A stretch of DNA of 64,000 bases from Latrodectus hesperus. Lineage: Eukaryota; Arthropoda; Arachnida; Araneae; Theridiidae. Numbering within the stretch: the first letter of the stretch is position 1; each line of letters starts with the position of its first letter. The notes under the pieces were generated by a model. The model was not told where the DNA came from, did not search any database, and saw only the letters and a program-made list of their open reading frames with translations. Location of the stretch: positions 68,438,390 through 68,502,389 of the forward strand of contig CM075850.1 in the NCBI GenBank assembly GCA_037975125.1, written 5' to 3'. The position numbers and the translations under genes were made by a program. Of this stretch, positions 60,308-64,000 are shown piece by piece.

Positions 60308-60911
60308 TGTTACAAATTTATAAATAATGATTATATTTGTCTTAAAATATCTCAGACAGATCGGAAATTCTCACATTTTGGGCAAAAATTGCGGTATTTA
60401 GACGTGTAGTAGTTTAAAAGCGGATTTCCTAATGATTTGGCGACTTGGCGACAGTTGGCGAGATTCTTGGCGACTTGGCGACGGTTGGCGTATTCTTGGC
60501 GACTTGGCGAGAAATCGATACTTCTGGAAACATCCATCACCTAAGCTCTAGGACCAATATTTTTCGAGATAGCCTAGAAGCTTCCAGAACCTTGGCGAAA
60601 TTGGTAGATTTCTCCGCCAAGTCAGGTATAAATACCGCAGCCCAACATGGAAGAGTCAGAGTTTTTGTGAAGACAGTCAGTGAGTAAAGACGATTAGTTG
60701 TGACTGCTAGTTGTTCTCTGTCTGAGGTATTTGAGACTTGTGATTGGAAGCTATTTCCTATTGTATCTGACGAATTGTAGCTGTATAATTGTAATTGTTA
60801 CAGCGGGAATTTCGTTTATCTAGTGAAGTTTTTACGAATAAAAGTCTTGTGTTCATTAAGTGGTCGCTTTATTCAACTCTCAATCAACACGAACCCGTGG
60901 AGCTCGGTACA
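60308..60911 (+). repeat. Gypsy 3' LTR
   Basis: 604 bp, 601 of 604 positions identical to the 5' LTR, preceded by a GAGAGGGGGCAA polypurine tract. Confidence 0.97.
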
Positions 60912-60967
60912 ATATATATATACATACATAATGTATATATATATATATATATATATATACATACATA

Positions 60968-61024
<57 letters not shown>
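60912..61024. repeat. TA microsatellite, right half
   Basis: Continuation of the TA/CATACATAATG array found left of the Gypsy element. Confidence 0.95.
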
Positions 61025-61026
<2 letters not shown>

Positions 61027-61329
61027 GTTTTTGAAGAATGATTGGGGCATATTCATGACTAAATCATTCTTCATGAACAATATAAATTAGGCTAATTAGT
61101 TAAATAAACTTGGCTCCTTATTAACATTAATGAATAAATTACTTTAAAAAGTATCATTTTTAAAAATTAATTCGGGTAAAAACTACACTGTGTCACCCAA
61201 TTATATTTCAAATAAACATGTGGGAATATTTAAAAACTTATGATATTTACCTTATATTTTTAATCCATTGTTTTTTAAGTCTTTCGTCCTTAGGAAATCT
61301 TACAAAACCACATCTATCTCGTTCGCTAT

Positions 61330-61710
61330 AATGTTTAGTCAGGAACAAAAATAATAGTGTTTCAGTAATGGCTTCCGCACATAGCAACGGATTGTTTAGA
61401 AGCACCTAGCAACGAGTAGATTATATATTTTCAGTTTCAGTGCTTTTTCTAAAATATTTGAGCGAAAATTTTAAGAATTGTTTGGACCACGATTGTGATT
61501 CAATTTCCAATCTTTCTATTTGTATGACTATTTTACAAAACAACGATTTAGTTTAATCATACAAGAGTAAATAAGAGAACCTACTGAGCCGCCTACGGGA
61601 ATTCCCGTTCTAAAGATAGCTTAGAAACGGTTGTTTGGAAGCTAGTAGCAAAGCACAGACCAATATTTATATTGGTCGTTGTAGCAAAGAGTGACGTCAC
61701 AACTATTTTC
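61330..61710. promoter_or_regulatory. CRE, CCAAT palindrome and TAGCAAC cluster
   Basis: CATAGCAACGG and CCTAGCAACGAG lie near 61379 and 61408, a 14-bp perfect palindrome centred on GGGAATTCCC at 61595-61608, an inverted CCAAT pair (61658-61677, 9-bp arms) and a perfect CRE TGACGTCA at 61692-61699. Either a promoter or a dispersed repeat; no gene start was found beside it. Confidence 0.35.
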
Positions 61711-63035
61711 ACAAAACTACTGAATTTTTAAAAAAATTCAAATTTTTCCACAATTTTAAAAATTTGGGACTTTTGAAATTTTTATCCTGGTTTTTTTTTT
61801 TACCATCCTTGCAACACTAACGACACAACAGTGAGAGAAGCTTTTTTTACCTTACCTTTTTGGTCAGAAAAACATTGACTTTCACAAGTGAACATCCACA
61901 CCTTCTAAATAATCTAGTTTTCCTCTCTTTGGCTCAGCAATATATTAGCAAGTTATAAAATGCAATTTTAATTGAATAAAAAATAAAATATTCATAAATA
62001 TACAGATTTGTATATGATTAGTATATAATGTAAATTTGTTATAGTTTCTCCCTGACCCCACACTCAAGTTTGAAGGTGGTGTACTGTACAATAATGCTAG
62101 TAATACTTAGTTCACTTCTAATAAATAATGTTGCTGTAAGCACAACATTTAAATGATTTAACATACACCGAAAAAGTTGACTTGACAAAACGAAAATAAG
62201 TACAAGTTATTCAGAAAGGAAACACTTCACTTAAAAATATAAGTAGTGATATTACAATGCAAATAAATTTCCCATTTACTTTAAACATTTATATGTTTGT
62301 TTTACTGATTGACTATCGTTAATGAAGAAAGCACATTATTCTGTAATTTTTCTTTTTATCGAAATTAGCATTGAAAGTTGGATTAATCATTAGGAATTGA
62401 AATATAATAATTGCATAGATCTTTTTTATTAGTCGATAAAAGGGATAGCCTTTTAATCAGAATTGATAAGATATTCGTAAGATGGAAGAAAATATGTTTA
62501 TTTGGAACAGTTTGTGTCTGTGATTCAGATAAACGGAATTGTGATGGAAAATTTCTTTAGAGTAAGTAAAATAACTTAACATTCAGTTGTTATATTGATA
62601 AGTAATTACAATTATTAATCTCATTTCTGAATGTTTGTCATTATTTTTATTTTAAATGTACTATATCATTAGTTCTCTCATTATATAACTGCAGCATATT
62701 GTTTGATTATTGAACAATATTTAAATTACTGTTAAGTAGTGCCTTACAAAGCGAAAAATGCTGCATATTTTGAATAATTTTCTAAAAGGCGTACAATAGA
62801 TATGGACTCTGTTTCTTTTATATAAATTCAGAGACTTGCGAAATGTCAATTCAAAAATAAATAAATTATGTAAAGTAAATATTGATTAATATTTTTTAAT
62901 CAATTTAATTATTAATTGCTATACAATTATCATTAATAAGTACATGGTGCCTTAAAGCTCTATCATTTATTGCATTTTCTATTCATAAATATTTGAACTT
63001 TAAATTCAAAGTTATTAATCAGTTGTGAAAGCAGT
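61711..63035. other. AT-rich intergenic stretch
   Basis: No supported feature. Confidence 0.5.
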
Positions 63036-63048
63036 ACTCATAATATAT

Positions 63049-63108
63049 GTTGTTGTTGTTGTTGCTTATCCTCCATGTCTGACGGAGTCAGACTAGATCC
63101 ACCAGTTC
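63049..63108 (-). mobile_element. 60-bp retroposed insert with (GTT)n and 13-bp target duplication
   Basis: The insert starts with five GTT units, then has a GTCTGAC/GTCAGAC stem (7 bp) and ends CCAGTTC. ACTCATAATATAT is repeated exactly on each side (63036-63048 and 63109-63121). On the minus strand it is a hairpin followed by a (CAA)n tail, i.e. a severely 5'-truncated LINE or SINE. Confidence 0.8.
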
Positions 63109-63121
63109 ACTCATAATATAT

Positions 63122-64000
63122 AGAATATTGGATTTAATGCATCAATTTTTACATTTGAAAATTGCTAAAAAAAAAAACATATAGACTGATAACCAATCTT
63201 GAACTCAATAAAAATATGTTTTAAGATGCCCCTTGGCAAAAATTAGCAATTTTTTTGTCCCATGTGTTTTTGAGCTTATTTGAAATAACAAAATGATGCT
63301 GAAAGCCCTATATAATGATAATTAATTTTATAAATTGTTCAACCAAATTGTACTATATTCAACATTACTCAATGTAGTACCTAGTTGGCTATAAACCAAG
63401 GACACCCTAATGTATAGGCTACCCCATAGCTTGTATTGATTTTATTTTCATTTATTTTTAAGAGTATCTCATTATATCTAAAATAGTTTATATTTCTAAA
63501 ATTTACCCTCAATTCTTGTAAACATGAATGTGTATAAAATGATGAAAAAATTGCAATTAGTTAACTACTATTTATTACCATATCTGTATATTAATCGCAG
63601 TTTTCCTTATCACATTATACAAGTGTGCATTATATGGGAGTATACGATCACAGTATTATACTGCACATGCTCGTTTTTATGAACCTCTAATTTATCAAGG
63701 CTTGTTACTACTTTGACCCCATAAACACATGATGGTTTTAACTTCCATTTACAAAATAAAATTTTTAAAAAATCTCTTTTGTGAACTCTTGTTTCTGACA
63801 TTTTTATTTTTGTTTCTGAAGCAAATAGTAATACAGATTTAAAACAAAATTATATTTGATTGAACTAGGAAATACAAATTTCTATAGTTGAATAGCTGAA
63901 CCATTAATAAGTATCAAAATAAGTATACATATGCAAAATACAGCTAAAATTTGATATAAATGTAATTCCAAAATTCTAAGTAGACAATGTTTTTAAGATT
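63122..64000. other. AT-rich intergenic stretch to window end
   Basis: No supported feature. Confidence 0.5.

Larger units (their letters stand above)
56867..60911 (+). mobile_element. Young Ty3/Gypsy LTR retrotransposon, internally deleted (4045 bp)
   Basis: Two 604-bp LTRs flank gag and integrase. Protease, reverse transcriptase and RNase H are missing. Flanking TA repeats hide the 4-5-bp target duplication, but ATATA is present on both sides. The LTRs differ at three positions only, so insertion is recent. The LTR edges TGTTAC...GTACA, a primer site and a polypurine tract (60296-60307) are all present. Confidence 0.96.

Noticed and set aside
1..64000. CRISPR arrays, riboswitches, bacterial promoters or operons
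   Set aside because: None seen; introns, eukaryotic transposons and microsatellites show nuclear eukaryotic DNA.

Overview
The window looks like AT-rich, intron-containing nuclear DNA of an arthropod. The closest match to what I know is a spider, judged from the mix of transposon families and from a small secreted WAP-domain peptide gene; the species cannot be fixed from sequence reading alone. There are no operons, prokaryotic genes, rRNA, CRISPR array or intact tRNA that I could see. One host-type protein gene is well supported: a two-exon, 82-residue secreted WAP (four-disulfide core) peptide at 21161-23291. It has a clean signal-peptide exon, a phase-1 intron, a poly(A) signal and a perfect Rel/NF-kappaB-type decamer about 100 bp upstream of the ATG. 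A second possible host exon at 54367-54752 resembles a YqaJ/PD-(D/E)XK nuclease domain but is frameshifted.

Most of the rest is transposable elements of many classes. From left to right: a decayed non-LTR retrotransposon (1-2662, minus); a Tc1 copy (4458-5597); a two-unit tandem repeat, each unit with a TATA box (6673-7111); a retroposon-like end with a hairpin and (GTT)n (about 11743-12165); a complete hAT transposon with 8-bp target duplication (12766-17839) carrying a mariner nested inside its zinc-finger codons (14701-15956); a 33-bp minisatellite (20423-20550); the WAP gene; a second Tc1-type family (24431-25610); an 84-bp foldback (26286-26369); an RNase H fragment of a retroelement (28160-28960); a P-element-like THAP transposon with long terminal inverted repeats (30168-33273); a second copy of the first Tc1 family (35631-37016); a tRNA-derived SINE candidate (about 37397-37590); and a hAT-like end (37951-38045).

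From 39.7 to 52.8 kb lie two tandem copies of one I/Jockey-type non-LTR element, both on the minus strand. The left copy is split by a BEL/Pao LTR retrotransposon and lost its reverse transcriptase core. The right copy lost ORF1 and the endonuclease but keeps a 969-codon open frame with reverse transcriptase and RNase H. The same 11-12-bp string recurs at all three outer junctions.

At 56867-60911 sits a young Ty3/Gypsy element. It has 604-bp LTRs with only three differences and is inserted in a TA microsatellite. Its protease, reverse transcriptase and RNase H have been deleted in frame, joining gag to integrase. The last 3 kb hold promoter-like motifs and a 60-bp retroposed insert with a perfect 13-bp target duplication.

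The elements do not form a pathway. Their nesting gives relative ages: hAT before mariner; non-LTR before BEL/Pao; Gypsy recent. Long AT-rich stretches between them show no gene I can support.
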